Source: Pacificimonas pallii
GTDB lineage: Bacteria; Pseudomonadota; Alphaproteobacteria; Sphingomonadales; Sphingomonadaceae
Direction: 5' to 3'
DNA: 64,000 bases
NCBI RefSeq assembly: GCF_019204005.1
Contig: NZ_JAGSPA010000005.1
Span: 1-64,000, forward strand
The notes under the pieces were generated by a model. The model searched no databases. It saw nothing but the letters and a program-made list of their open reading frames with translations, and was not told the origin of the DNA. Of this stretch, positions 27,081 through 36,429 are shown in pieces. The stretch's first letter is position 1; each line of letters starts with the position of its first letter. The position numbers and the translations under genes were made by a program.

Positions 27081-28016
27081 TCAGGCCAGACCGATCTCGC
27101 GCAGACGCTGTTCCAGAAAATTCTGCGCCGTAATCGGCTCAGGATAACGATTTTCCCGTCCGTCCAGACATGAAGGCAGCGTCTCAATCAGGAAATCAGG
27201 GCGGAAGTGCAGGAAGAACGGCATGGAATAGCGGGCATTGCCTCGCCGCTCCGGTGGGGGATTGACGACCCGGTGACTGGTTGATGGCAGTACATCATTG
27301 GTCAGGCGCGACAGCATGTCGCCAATGTTGACAACCAGCGCGCCGGGCGGCGGCGCGACCGGCAACCACCTGCCGCTCCTGTCCTTCAGTTCCAGACCGG
27401 CCTCTTCCGCGCCCAGCAATAGCGTTATGGTATTGATATCCTCATGCGCGCCGGCCCGGACGCCAGGTGCGTCGACGGATATGGGCGGGTAGTGCAGTAG
27501 ACGAAGCACTGAATTCCCGTCCGTCACGCCGTCCCGCAGCAGGTCACGGCCAATATCAAGATAGTCGGATATGCCGTCGAGAATGCGGATACCCGCCTTG
27601 TCGAGGGCATCGAACAGGGCGGCGAACGTCTGCTCGAATCGCGCGACCTCCTTTGGCCAGATGTTCGGCGGCATTATCTCCGCATGTTGGTGATCCGCGG
27701 GAAGCGCGCGGCCGATATGCCAGAATTCCTTCAGATCATGTGCCTTCGCGTCCTTGGCGATTTCGGTGCCAAAGGGCGTGAATCCGCGCGCTCCGGCGGC
27801 ACCCGGCACGTGGTAGGCGCGCTTCACATCCTCCGGCAGGGCGAAGAAGACGCGCATGTCCTCTTCTGCCTGTGCGATCAGATCGGCAGGCACGCCATGG
27901 TCTGCGATGACCGCAAAGCCATATTCGCGAAACGAGGCGCCAAGGCGCTCGGCAAAGCCGGCGGCGTCTTTGTTTTGCAGGTCAAGCGAAAGGGCGGGCA
28001 GCACGGTTTCGGTCAT
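27081..28016 (-). CDS. 2-oxoglutarate/Fe(II)-dependent oxygenase, isopenicillin-N-synthase-like
   Basis: A 311-residue non-haem iron enzyme. The N-terminal DIOX_N region (ASFREYGFAVIADHGVPADLI) and the C-terminal jelly-roll domain are both present. Iron ligands are His191 and Asp193 (GAHEDINTITLLL) and His248 (TSHRVVNP); Arg262-x-Ser264 (RYSMPFF) is the 2-oxoglutarate anchor. The substrate is unknown. It is the last gene of a minus-strand run behind kinase, LOG hydrolase and nucleoside transporter, starting eleven bases after nupC, so a substrate related to nucleosides or purines is a reasonable guess. A general catabolic oxygenase is the alternative. Confidence 0.92.
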   Translation of the reverse strand: MTETVLPALSLDLQNKDAAGFAERLGASFREYGFAVIADHGVPADLIAQAEEDMRVFFALPEDVKRAYHVPGAAGARGFTPFGTEIAKDAKAHDLKEFWHIGRALPADHQHAEIMPPNIWPKEVARFEQTFAALFDALDKAGIRILDGISDYLDIGRDLLRDGVTDGNSVLRLLHYPPISVDAPGVRAGAHEDINTITLLLGAEEAGLELKDRSGRWLPVAPPPGALVVNIGDMLSRLTNDVLPSTSHRVVNPPPERRGNARYSMPFFLHFRPDFLIETLPSCLDGRENRYPEPITAQNFLEQRLREIGLA

Positions 28017-28026
28017 GCCGGCATCA

Positions 28027-29250
28027 TTATAGGGAAAGTATCATCCCTGCCAGCGCTGCACTCATCAGGTTTGCGAGCGATCCGGCCAGCAATGCGCGCA
28101 AGCCAAGTCTGGCAATGACTGGCCTTTGATTCGGAGCCAGACTGCCGGTGACCGCCATCTGGATGGCAATGGAGCTGAGATTGGCGAAGCCGCAAAGCGC
28201 GAACGTCACGACAGCGACGGTACGCTCGCTCAGCGTGTCCTCGACGGCGCTTAGCGAGATGAACGCGACGAATTCGTTCAGCACGATCTTTTCGCCAAAG
28301 AGGCTGCCAGCCGTGCCTGCTTCCGCCCACGGAATGCCAAGCAGATACATGATCGGCGCGAAAATATAGCCCAGGATCTGCTGAAAGCTCAGGCCCTCGG
28401 CGCCGATCAGGTCGCCGATCCAGCCGCAAATGCCATTGGCCAGCGCGATCAGGCCCACAAATGCAAGCACCATGGCACCGACAGCAACAGCGATCTTGAG
28501 GCCGATCTGCGCGCCTTCGGCGGCGGCCATGATGATGTTGGCGGGCTTTTCGTCCTTCTCAAGTTCCAAATCGGCCTCGGGTTCGACAATCGGGCCTGGC
28601 GGATCCGGCATGATGAGCTTCGCCATCAGGATTCCGCCCGGTGCGGACATGAAGCTGGCCGCGAGTAGATAAGGCAGTGCCCGGTCGCCAAGCAGCGCGG
28701 CATAAGCGGCCAGGATCGTACCTGCGACACCGGCCATGCCGACGGTCATGATCACGAACAGCTGTTCGGGCGCCAATGAGCGCAGGAACGGCTTCACTGT
28801 CAGCGGCGATTCCGACTGGCCGACAAAGATATTCGCCGCCGAACATAATGCCTCGACACGGGAAATGCCGGTGATGAATTTCAGGCCGCCGCCGACCCAG
28901 CGGATGACAATCTGCATGATACCAATATGGTACAGAACCGAAACCAGCGCCGCGAAGAAGATGATGACGGGCAGGGCCGCGATCAGAAAGCTGCTGCCGC
29001 CGATTTCCGGCGACGCCAGCGGTCCGAACACGAAATTCGTCCCAGCCTGCGCGTAGCCAAGCAGGCTCGAGACGCCGCGCGAAAGGCCGCCGATCGCGGC
29101 GCGGCCCCAGGGCGTGTAAAGCACCAGAATTGCCATGCCCGCCTGTAACAGGAATGCGGGACCGACTGTCCTGATGCGGATGGCGCGGCGGTTGGTGGAA
29201 AACAGGATCGCCACCGCGATGATGGCCAGCATTCCCAGAAGTGCGATCAC
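28027..29250 (-). CDS. nupC: Concentrative nucleoside transporter, NupC family
   Basis: Cation-coupled nucleoside uptake protein of 407 residues in the inner membrane. It has a hydrophobic start, then LLQAGMAILVLYTPWG, the CNT core with FVGQSESPLTVKPFL, LAASFMSAPGGILMAKLI and ILGYIFAPIMYLLGIPW, and the family end VVTFALCGFANLSSIAIQMAVTGSLAP. The start is a GTG at 29250 whose last two bases and the next A form the TGA of the upstream LOG gene (GTGA overlap), so it is translationally coupled. Confidence 0.94.
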   Translation of the reverse strand: MIALLGMLAIIAVAILFSTNRRAIRIRTVGPAFLLQAGMAILVLYTPWGRAAIGGLSRGVSSLLGYAQAGTNFVFGPLASPEIGGSSFLIAALPVIIFFAALVSVLYHIGIMQIVIRWVGGGLKFITGISRVEALCSAANIFVGQSESPLTVKPFLRSLAPEQLFVIMTVGMAGVAGTILAAYAALLGDRALPYLLAASFMSAPGGILMAKLIMPDPPGPIVEPEADLELEKDEKPANIIMAAAEGAQIGLKIAVAVGAMVLAFVGLIALANGICGWIGDLIGAEGLSFQQILGYIFAPIMYLLGIPWAEAGTAGSLFGEKIVLNEFVAFISLSAVEDTLSERTVAVVTFALCGFANLSSIAIQMAVTGSLAPNQRPVIARLGLRALLAGSLANLMSAALAGMILSL

Positions 29251-29813
29251 CAGATCATCCCCGCTTCAGTGCCCGCTCCTTCGCCAAGGGCGTCGATCAG
29301 TTCGTTGATATTGTCCGACACGATCAGCTTTTCACGCCGCTTCGCCGACATGAAACCTTCTGTCGTGACTCTGTCCAGAAAGCTCGCCAGTTCGTTCCAA
29401 TAGCCGTTGATGTTAAGCAGGCCGAACGGTTTCGAGTGATAGCCGAGCGCATTCCAGCTCCACGCCTCGAACAGTTCGTCCAATGTACCGATCCCGCCCG
29501 GCATGACGATGAACCCATCGGACAATTCGGTCATCAGCGCCTTGCGCTCGTGCATGGTCTCGACCTTGTGAAGCCGGGTGAGGCCGGTGTGCGCGACCTC
29601 CAGTTCGACAAGGGCGCTCGGAATGACGCCGTCCACCTCGCCGCCCGCGACGAGGGCGCTGTCGGCGACCATGCCCATCAGGCCAAGCCGTCCGCCGCCA
29701 TAAACCGTCCCGATACCGCGCATGGCGAGCGCGGTGCCGACAGCCCTTGCGGCCTCCGCATAAGCCGGACGCGCACCTTCGCTCGATCCGCAATAGACCG
29801 CGACCCGTTTCAT
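29247..29813 (-). CDS. LOG-family nucleoside 5'-monophosphate phosphoribohydrolase
   Basis: A 188-residue Rossmann-fold protein of the LOG/TIGR00730 family. Members cleave AMP or cytokinin nucleotides to the free base and ribose 5-phosphate. The fold starts MKRVAVYCGSSEG; catalytic motifs are MHERKALM (87-94) and PGGIGTLDE (105-113), both intact. I use the ATG at 29813; an upstream ATG adds eight residues without homology. It stands 20 bases after the kinase gene and overlaps the nucleoside transporter, which supports a job in purine nucleoside or nucleotide recycling. Confidence 0.93.
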   Translation of the reverse strand: MKRVAVYCGSSEGARPAYAEAARAVGTALAMRGIGTVYGGGRLGLMGMVADSALVAGGEVDGVIPSALVELEVAHTGLTRLHKVETMHERKALMTELSDGFIVMPGGIGTLDELFEAWSWNALGYHSKPFGLLNINGYWNELASFLDRVTTEGFMSAKRREKLIVSDNINELIDALGEGAGTEAGMIW

Positions 29814-29833
29814 ATGCGCAAAAACCCCCGCCC

Positions 29834-30871
29834 TCATTTTTGAGGCATTGTCATGCCGTGTCGGTCTGCGCCCGTAAAGCCGCCCGCGGTCAGGCGAGCC
29901 GCAAGTCCCGGCGCAGGCCGCGCTCCGATGGCGCAGATCACGTCCGCCGCCGCTGCCGCGCCCAGCCGCAGGCAGCTGCGCTCGTCCTGCCCATTGGCTT
30001 CGGCGGCGAGATAGCCTGCCGCGAAGATATCGCCAGCGCCCGTCGTGTCGCGCAGCTGCAAGCAGTCGACCGAAGCGGCCTCTGTCACGCCGTCCGCCGT
30101 TACCGACAGCGCGCCGCCCCGCCCACGGGTGACCACCGACAGGGGAACCAGCGCGCGCAGCGCGGCCACGGCGTCATTCAGCGTCGTCTCCCTTGTGAGC
30201 GCCAGCACTTCTTCCTCATTGGCGAATAATTGATCGATTGCGCCGTCCGCCATCAGGGCGAGCAGGTCATGGCGGTTATTTTCGACCATGCGGATTGCGG
30301 CGAGCGTGAAGGCGATACGGCGGCCGGCGGCCCTCGCGATCTCAATCGCGCGGCGCATGGCAATGCGCGGCACCGGCTGATCCCAAAGATACGCCTCCAG
30401 CAGGATCGTTTTCGCCGCTGCGATTTCGGTTTCGTCCGTTTTGGTGAGCGCCAGGGTTTCGGACGCACCGCGCCATGTGTTCATCGTACGCTCGCCGTCC
30501 GGCGTGACGAAGATGAGGCAGCGGCCCGTCATGGGCGGTCCGGGCTGCGGCGGCTTTGGCATTGCCGCGCCGACGGCGACAAGGTCGCGGGTAAACAGGT
30601 CCCCCATCTCGTCATCGGCGACCTGTCCGATAAAGGCGGCGCGCCCGCCCAGCATGGCAAGGCCCGCCATTGTGTTCGCAGCCGAACCACCTGCCACGGC
30701 GTTCCGGTGCGACATCAATGCTTCGAGGCGTGCGGCCTCCGCTTCGCTCGTCATCACGCGCATCTGACCATGGACCATGCCTTCATCGGCAAGCAGGTCA
30801 GTGGTCGCCGGGCTGAGAATATCGACCATGGCATCGCCAAGGGCGAGCGCGTCGTAGCGAATGTCCGTCAT
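29834..30871 (-). CDS. PfkB-family kinase, adenosine kinase-like
   Basis: A 345-residue ribokinase-fold enzyme that would phosphorylate a nucleoside or sugar with ATP. GGSAANTMAGLAMLGG (61-76) is the substrate-side glycine motif, and DTTGAGDIFAAGYL (275-288) is the PfkB signature with the catalytic Asp281. The overall length and the start YDALALGDAMVDILSPA fit the adenosine kinase-like proteins of alphaproteobacteria. It is the first gene of the nucleoside-related run (LOG hydrolase, NupC and oxygenase follow). Substrate identity is inferred from context. Confidence 0.88.
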   Translation of the reverse strand: MTDIRYDALALGDAMVDILSPATTDLLADEGMVHGQMRVMTSEAEAARLEALMSHRNAVAGGSAANTMAGLAMLGGRAAFIGQVADDEMGDLFTRDLVAVGAAMPKPPQPGPPMTGRCLIFVTPDGERTMNTWRGASETLALTKTDETEIAAAKTILLEAYLWDQPVPRIAMRRAIEIARAAGRRIAFTLAAIRMVENNRHDLLALMADGAIDQLFANEEEVLALTRETTLNDAVAALRALVPLSVVTRGRGGALSVTADGVTEAASVDCLQLRDTTGAGDIFAAGYLAAEANGQDERSCLRLGAAAAADVICAIGARPAPGLAARLTAGGFTGADRHGMTMPQK

Positions 30872-30947
30872 GCCATCCGCTTAGGCGGCCCGGTGCCGCG
30901 TTGAAAGCGCGCTTTCCTCCACCGTCCAGCCGCGTTACGAACTTGTG

Positions 30948-31598
30948 ATGGTGCCTTCACGTTCGCTCTTCGCAATTTCGGTTTTTTATGGCGGCATGAC
31001 CTGCATTGCGGGCGTGCTTGGCAATAAGCTGGTCGCGCTCGGCCCGCTGGCGGTGGAGGCGGGCATTTTCGCCTTTCTGCTGCTCGTTGTGATGTCGAGC
31101 GTCGTTGCGGAAACCGCAGGGCGCGCGACGGCAAACCGGCTTGTCATATTCGGTTTCATTCCGCTGATTATTTCCATGTTACTGATCCGCCTGGTGCTTG
31201 CCTTGCCGCCTGCGGAGTTCTGGGAAGAAGAACGGCGCGCCGCTTTCGATATCATTCTGAACCAGTCATCGCGCCTGATGCTGGCGGGAATGATCGCCTA
31301 TGGCGTATCGCAATTGCTCAACGTGTCGATTTTCGCGTGGCTGAAGGGCAAGGCAGGGGCGGGCAGCCGCTTCGCCTGGGCACGCGGCCTGATTGCGGGC
31401 GTGCTCAGCCAGACCGTCGATACGGTTCTGTTCATTACCATCGCGTTTTACGGCGTCGAGCCTATCGAGCTGATCCTGCCCGGACAGCTGATTGCGAAAA
31501 TCGTGCTGACCGCGCTTCTGGTACCGCCGCTGATCCAGCTCGGCATCGCGCTGTCGCGGCGTGTCGATGGTCCTGCGATAGGGAAGCAGCCCGCTTAG
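30948..31598 (+). CDS. Queuosine precursor transporter, YhhQ/VUT family
   Basis: An inner-membrane protein of 216 residues with about six hydrophobic helices. The order FYGGMTCIAGVLGNKLVALGPLAVEAGIFAFLLLVVMSSVVAETAG, the middle FDIILNQSSRLMLAGMIAYGVSQLLNV, and RGLIAGVLSQTVDTVLFITIAFYG match the YhhQ family, which imports queuine or preQ bases for tRNA modification. I use the ATG at 30948 rather than the GTG one codon before. It diverges from the kinase operon across about 76 bases. Confidence 0.88.
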   Translation: MVPSRSLFAISVFYGGMTCIAGVLGNKLVALGPLAVEAGIFAFLLLVVMSSVVAETAGRATANRLVIFGFIPLIISMLLIRLVLALPPAEFWEEERRAAFDIILNQSSRLMLAGMIAYGVSQLLNVSIFAWLKGKAGAGSRFAWARGLIAGVLSQTVDTVLFITIAFYGVEPIELILPGQLIAKIVLTALLVPPLIQLGIALSRRVDGPAIGKQPA

Positions 31599-31710
31599 GC
31601 CTCAAACAAGAAGGCAGCGATATTCGAGGCGGGCGCATCGCTATCTGCTTCGCGCCTGTCAAGCGCGGACATTCGCACGGAGACGAGTCGATGTCTCAAT
31701 ATCGGCGACC

Positions 31711-31743
31711 GAAAAAAAAGCCGCCTTCCGGTAGGAAGGCGGC
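31711..31743 (-). terminator. Rho-independent terminator of the Oar-like receptor
   Basis: Arms GCCGCCTTCC and GGAAGGCGGC pair perfectly over ten bases around a four-base loop. On the minus strand the hairpin is followed by TTTTTTTT, 28 bases past the receptor stop codon. The rest of 31599-31770 shows no gene. Confidence 0.95.
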
Positions 31744-31770
31744 CTTAATTGCCTGCTATTGGCACCGCTA

Positions 31771-34700
31771 CTAGAACTCGTAACGAACACCTAAAACAAT
31801 GCGCCAGGTAGAAGAGCTGACCGTTACGTCATTGTCGTCATCCGGATTGAAATCGGAGATGATGTAACGGCCTTGGTCGTCAACACCGCCATCGACAATG
31901 TCGACCAGCTCTTCACGTGAGCGCAGCTCGTTCCACTCACCGTTCAGGAGATTCAGAAAGTTATCGACATCGGCAAACACTTCGATGCGGTCGTTGCCGC
32001 CAAAGAGAGTACCAGGGCCGGGCAGTTCCTGCGCCAGACGCAGGTCGAGGTCGAAATACCAGTCGTTCCGGCAGCTATTGGCGCGGATCGACGTTCCGCG
32101 AGCATCCTTGGCGCAGCTCAGTTTGTCGATATAGCTGTTGAACATCATTTCAGTCTCGGCCGCCGTTTGGACAACGGTATCTACACCGTCGATCTCACGG
32201 ATGGTGTCGACATATACGACATTCGTATCGCCCTGACCTGTCGGGATGTAAAGTAGCGCATTGTCCTCACCTGAAGATGCGTCGGCAAAAACGCCGCCAC
32301 CATCGAATGTCAGGCTGTACGGACGACCCGAACGTGCTTGGAAGAAAAGGCCGAGCTCAGTTGCATAGTCTTCGAAGAACTGCTCTTCAAACCGGGCAGC
32401 GAACGTAATGTTGTGCCGCGTTTCATAGGTTGAGGTGCGCGTTGCTGGGTTCTGACGGTCGAAAGCCGCTGTTCGGTCGAAGCCGGAAGTTGCCGTCGAG
32501 TTGTCGTTCGTGCGGCGCTCTTCGGCGTCAGTGAAGGCATAGCCAAAGTTCATCGTAACGCTACCGCCCTCTGTGAAAACACCGCGGTCAAAGTTCTTTT
32601 GAAGGATGAACGATACCGCATGGCTGTCGAAACCACCGGCATTGGTCAGCTGAATTTCGTCGTCGCGGCGTGTGCCGAAGCAATCCGCCGTGACATTATT
32701 ATAGACCGGCGATGTGCCACCGTCACCGACAAGGTTGGCGTTGCAGCCGTCGTTCAGCGGGTCAATCGGGCGCAGGATCGGACGACCGTCAACGGTAAAG
32801 CCGCCAATGCCACGGGAAGGATCGGGAATCTGCGATAGATCGACAAAGTTATACGGGTCGCGGAAACGGCTGTAGATATAGTCTATTTTCGCGGTCCAGT
32901 CGTCAAAGAACCCGCCATTTCCCGAACCGAAGTCGGTCGAAAAGCCGATATTGGCACGCAGCACTGTTGGAATTTTGATGTTCTGATTGGTCGACTGTGT
33001 GTCGGCGGAGCCGGCGCTTGCACGTTCGGATGCATTCTCGACAGCACACTGCGGGAAGCCTGTAAACTGACCTCCTGCCAATACATTGAAGCTGCCATCG
33101 TCATCCTGCAGGCCTGCGCAATTGCCACTGAACGTGCTACCGCTTGCCGTTGAGAAGCCATTGTTGGAAAACGCATTGGAGAACCAAACCGTTGGATCGC
33201 CGCCAGCGAAAAGGCCAACACCGCCGCTGACCTGCGAGTTGTACATAAACCCATCATTGTTGAAATCATAGGTAGCTGCAAGACGTGGCAGGAACAGTGG
33301 CTCTATGCGCGAGAAAGGCGTTGCATTCGAGATGCCATAGCGCTCGCGGAACTGCGGATTCTGGCGCGGCGCGTCTCCATCATACAGATCAACACGGGCA
33401 CCGGCGAGGATACTCAATTGGTCGGTGACCTGCCAATCGTCCTGCGCGTAGAAAGTGTAGATCTGGCGTTTGAACGTTGCGGCTGCGTCATTGATGTCGC
33501 CGCTGGGCGATGCGTTGATGGTGCCGCCACCAATCAAGCCACCAACGAGATTTTCGCCAACGTCGCCGAAGACGGACGAGAAAAAGCCCGGTGCGACGCG
33601 GCCCGCTGCGAAATCGTCGAGATTTCGGAAGTACAGCGTGCCGGTTGCATTGATCGCAAACAGGTTGAAGACCTTGAGGCCATTATATTCGGCGCCGACT
33701 GTAAAATTGTGATCGCCAGCGTTCAAGCGCGCGGCGACCTTGAACTGGTCAACCGTAGTGTCGAGCTGGTTCGCGGAGCGGAAGATACCTGGGCCATCGG
33801 ATAAGAATCCTGCCTCGCCATCGGGGCCGACAACGCCGACTGCCAGACGGACGCGCGGGTCGGCGGATTGAGCTTCGCCGCCACCTACAGGCCCCTGAAT
33901 ATCACCAACCTCGGAGCGTGAAAAGCGAACTTCGGTAGAGAAATTATCAGTCCAGTTCGAGAACAGGCGCGCCGAGTAATAGTCCGACACGGTCCCTTCG
34001 ACCTCGAAGCTGTTCAGGCCGGTGTAATTATTGTCGTCGAAATCGGTTTCGACATTTTCTTCCTCGAGGCGTTGATAGGTCAATTCCAAGCGGTGGTCGT
34101 CGGTCAAATACGCATCAAGGCGACCGAAATAGCGAACACTCGATTCTGGCAGGGCGCGCGGGGCACCGCCACTGTCGCGACCATAGGAGGAGGACAGGAT
34201 GCTCGAGAAGCGATCAAACTGATTCTGCGTCACAAAGTCCGCATCATTTGGGAAGCCGCCACCGTCGGGGCCAAAGTCTTGGCTATCACCAAGGTCCGTC
34301 TCCTCATAGCCGCCGAAAAAGAACAAGCGGTCCTTGATGATCGGCCCGGAGAACGTGGCACCCCAGCGCTTTTCTTGGAAGTCCGCCGGAATGAATTCCT
34401 GACCACCTGCTGTATCGCCGCGGAGACCGCCGTCGCGATAGGTAAAGAAGGCTGAGCCGTGGAAATCATTTTCGCCAGACTTTGTGACGACATTGATCGC
34501 ACAGCCTGTGAAGGAGCCATATTCAACGTCGAACGGTGCGAACTCAACGGTCGTCTCGCGCACGGCATCAAACGGAATCGGCAGTGCATTGCGAGCCGCA
34601 AATGGCGTGCCATTCAAACCAAATACGTCGGCCTGCGCAATGCCGTCGACGGTAAAGGCGTTCGTGCGGTCATTGCCGCCGAGGCAAGAAATGCGGTCGA

Positions 34701-35232
34701 CTTCATTGTCACGGTCTAGGCTTACGCGCGGGTCAATGCGAATAAGGTCGCGAATGTCTCGGGAGATACTGGGCAGTGCTTCAAGCGTCTCTATGCCGAA
34801 GGACTGGCCGGGGCCAACGGCCAACTGAGTCTGCCGGGCACGCGTACCGGTTACCACAATGGTGTCTTCGGCGACTTCGGAGGATGTAGCCGCCAGTGAG
34901 AAGGCAAGTTCGGTTGCACCCGAGAGTGTTGTGTTGATGTTTTCGAGCGTCTGACCTTGGAAGCCGGATGCTGTCGCTGTTACCGTATATGGACCACCGG
35001 TTGTCAGATTGCCTGCATTGAAGCGGCCCTGACTGCCGGTCGTCAACGTGCGCATGGAGCCAGTACGCTCGTCGCGAACCGTGACGGTGGCACCGGCGAC
35101 GGCCGCGCCGTCTTCGCCTGTAACAGTACCTTCGATGGACGACGTAATTTGCTGCGCATGGACTGGCGCGGCGATCATGGCGGCCGGTGCGACAAGCGCG
35201 GTGGCGGCAAGCAGTAATTTCAGGTGACGCAT
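31771..35232 (-). CDS. Oar-like TonB-dependent receptor with carboxypeptidase-regulatory-like domain
   Basis: A large outer-membrane receptor of 1153 residues. A signal peptide (MRHLKLLLAATALVAPAAMIAAPVHAQ) is followed by a carboxypeptidase-regulatory-like beta-sandwich (SSIEGTVTGEDGAAVAGATVTVRDERTGSMRT to about residue 110), a TonB box region DTIVVTGTRARQTQ, the plug (EALPSISRDIRDLIRIDPRVSLD and DRTNAFTVDGIAQADVFGLNG) and a very long barrel ending with WRIVLGVRYEF. The domain order is that of Oar-type receptors; substrates are not known. Codon use is less GC-rich than in flanking genes, like the receptor at the left edge. It is monocistronic with a strong terminator. A perfect 18-base palindrome lies upstream. 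Confidence 0.95.
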   Translation of the reverse strand: MRHLKLLLAATALVAPAAMIAAPVHAQQITSSIEGTVTGEDGAAVAGATVTVRDERTGSMRTLTTGSQGRFNAGNLTTGGPYTVTATASGFQGQTLENINTTLSGATELAFSLAATSSEVAEDTIVVTGTRARQTQLAVGPGQSFGIETLEALPSISRDIRDLIRIDPRVSLDRDNEVDRISCLGGNDRTNAFTVDGIAQADVFGLNGTPFAARNALPIPFDAVRETTVEFAPFDVEYGSFTGCAINVVTKSGENDFHGSAFFTYRDGGLRGDTAGGQEFIPADFQEKRWGATFSGPIIKDRLFFFGGYEETDLGDSQDFGPDGGGFPNDADFVTQNQFDRFSSILSSSYGRDSGGAPRALPESSVRYFGRLDAYLTDDHRLELTYQRLEEENVETDFDDNNYTGLNSFEVEGTVSDYYSARLFSNWTDNFSTEVRFSRSEVGDIQGPVGGGEAQSADPRVRLAVGVVGPDGEAGFLSDGPGIFRSANQLDTTVDQFKVAARLNAGDHNFTVGAEYNGLKVFNLFAINATGTLYFRNLDDFAAGRVAPGFFSSVFGDVGENLVGGLIGGGTINASPSGDINDAAATFKRQIYTFYAQDDWQVTDQLSILAGARVDLYDGDAPRQNPQFRERYGISNATPFSRIEPLFLPRLAATYDFNNDGFMYNSQVSGGVGLFAGGDPTVWFSNAFSNNGFSTASGSTFSGNCAGLQDDDGSFNVLAGGQFTGFPQCAVENASERASAGSADTQSTNQNIKIPTVLRANIGFSTDFGSGNGGFFDDWTAKIDYIYSRFRDPYNFVDLSQIPDPSRGIGGFTVDGRPILRPIDPLNDGCNANLVGDGGTSPVYNNVTADCFGTRRDDEIQLTNAGGFDSHAVSFILQKNFDRGVFTEGGSVTMNFGYAFTDAEERRTNDNSTATSGFDRTAAFDRQNPATRTSTYETRHNITFAARFEEQFFEDYATELGLFFQARSGRPYSLTFDGGGVFADASSGEDNALLYIPTGQGDTNVVYVDTIREIDGVDTVVQTAAETEMMFNSYIDKLSCAKDARGTSIRANSCRNDWYFDLDLRLAQELPGPGTLFGGNDRIEVFADVDNFLNLLNGEWNELRSREELVDIVDGGVDDQGRYIISDFNPDDDNDVTVSSSTWRIVLGVRYEF

Positions 35233-35375
35233 GAGGGGGGTCCTTGCATTGGGTAAAGTGTGGCACTTGAGGAGAATGTTGCTGGCCTAATTATGCTGCG
35301 GTGCAGCGTAGGCTTGAGCGTCCGCGTAGAGGCCGAACGTGACAGCTTCTTTACAAAGATTGTTTTGGTAACTTC

Positions 35376-35393
35376 TGTTGCCGATCGGCAACA
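35376..35393. promoter_or_regulatory. Perfect 18-base palindrome between the Oar-like receptor and cdd
   Basis: TGTTGCCGATCGGCAACA reads the same on both strands. It lies 144 bases before the receptor start and 67 bases before cdd. It is likely an operator for a dimeric regulator. The rest of 35233-35459 is A/T-richer promoter-like sequence without other clear features. Confidence 0.55.
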
Positions 35394-35459
35394 AGGGTGA
35401 CATGCGACGAGTGGGGCCAAGCGGAAATTCGAGATGCGACAATTCAAGGGCAAGGCATT

Positions 35460-35891
35460 ATGAAAGAACGTGAAATTTTTTTGCTGCGACGCGCTTGCGA
35501 CGCAAGAATGCAGGCTTATGCGCCCTATTCGAACTTTCATGTGGGCTGCGCCATCGAGGCGACCGATGGCCGAATCGTGCTTGGCGCCAATGTCGAAAAT
35601 GCCTGTTACCGGCTCGGTCAGTGCGCGGAACAGGTCGCGCTTGGCGCGGCGCAGCAGACATTTGGTATGGATAGTATCGCGCGCATCGCAATCGTCGGCG
35701 GGCCGGTGGAGACGGCAGGTGGCGGCGCGCTTATCACGCCCTGCGGCGGTTGCCGCCAGGCCATCGCCGAGGCCCAGGCCTTGTGCGGCGCGCCGATCGA
35801 GATCATCTGCGGCAATGCCGATGGCAGCGCATGTTCGCGGCACACCCTGCCGGAACTCTTGCCGGGTGCTTTCACGCTGACGCAGAGGTGA
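35460..35891 (+). CDS. cdd: Cytidine deaminase
   Basis: A 143-residue zinc enzyme that deaminates cytidine and deoxycytidine to uridine forms in pyrimidine salvage. Zinc ligands are Cys55 in CAE (with catalytic Glu57) and Cys95 and Cys98 in PCGGCRQ. The opening AYAPYSNFHVGCAIEATDGRIVLGANVENACY is typical. I use the ATG at 35460; an upstream in-frame GTG has no homology support. It lies near the nupC group, so nucleoside uptake and use are loosely grouped in this part of the chromosome. Its stop codon lies eleven bases from the convergent SRPBCC-like gene. Confidence 0.93.
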   Translation: MKEREIFLLRRACDARMQAYAPYSNFHVGCAIEATDGRIVLGANVENACYRLGQCAEQVALGAAQQTFGMDSIARIAIVGGPVETAGGGALITPCGGCRQAIAEAQALCGAPIEIICGNADGSACSRHTLPELLPGAFTLTQR

Positions 35892-35901
35892 GACGCAGGG
35901 G

Positions 35902-36429
35902 TCAGTCCAGAAGGGCTGCCGCGGCCTCGATCGTCTTGCGGAAGTTGCGCGGGATCATTGATCCGACAATCATCTCGATTGCGGAAGTTGCGGCCCCGCG
36001 CCAGGCCACGGGAATTCTTGACAGCGCGGCGGGGTCGACATCGAATTCGCCCGTGAAGACGGCCTTTGTGCCGCGGCCGCCCATTGCTGTTTCGAAGCGT
36101 GTCGTCCCCGCACACCGAATTGCGCCAGGCATGAAAAAAGGCTCGATCCGCCACGTGCATTGGGTCAGGTCCGCTGTCCACAGGGCGTGATCGTTCCAGC
36201 CGAGCCTGTCGCCCGGGATCGCCTGTCTGACCGCGCTGGGGAGTTTCGGGTCCACCCGCCATTCATTGACGAGCCGCAGGCAGCCGTCCGCAATCTCCTC
36301 CCGATCCGTGACCCTGATGCTCGTGACATCGGCAAGCGATGGTGCGATCTCCGGCAGCCGGTCGCGAACAGCGGTAGCAATGTCCCGCAGAGGTTTTCTG
36401 ACGCCGACGAGCGTGCTGAATGGTTTCAC
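35902..36429 (-). CDS. SRPBCC/START-like protein, last gene of the uncharacterised operon
   Basis: A 175-residue soluble protein. The order of an N-terminal helix (KPLRDIATAVRDRLPEIAPSL), strands DVTSIRVTDREEIADGCLRLVNEWRVDP, a strand with WTADLTQCTWRIEPFFMPGAIRCAGTTRFETAM, FTGEFDVDP and a long C-terminal helix (ATSAIEMIVGSMIPRNFRKTIEAAAALL) fits the lipid-binding SRPBCC/START fold. This is a fold impression, not a motif match, and the function is unknown. It overlaps the epimerase gene by four bases (ATGA) and therefore belongs to the long minus-strand operon. Confidence 0.75.
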   Translation of the reverse strand: MKPFSTLVGVRKPLRDIATAVRDRLPEIAPSLADVTSIRVTDREEIADGCLRLVNEWRVDPKLPSAVRQAIPGDRLGWNDHALWTADLTQCTWRIEPFFMPGAIRCAGTTRFETAMGGRGTKAVFTGEFDVDPAALSRIPVAWRGAATSAIEMIVGSMIPRNFRKTIEAAAALLD

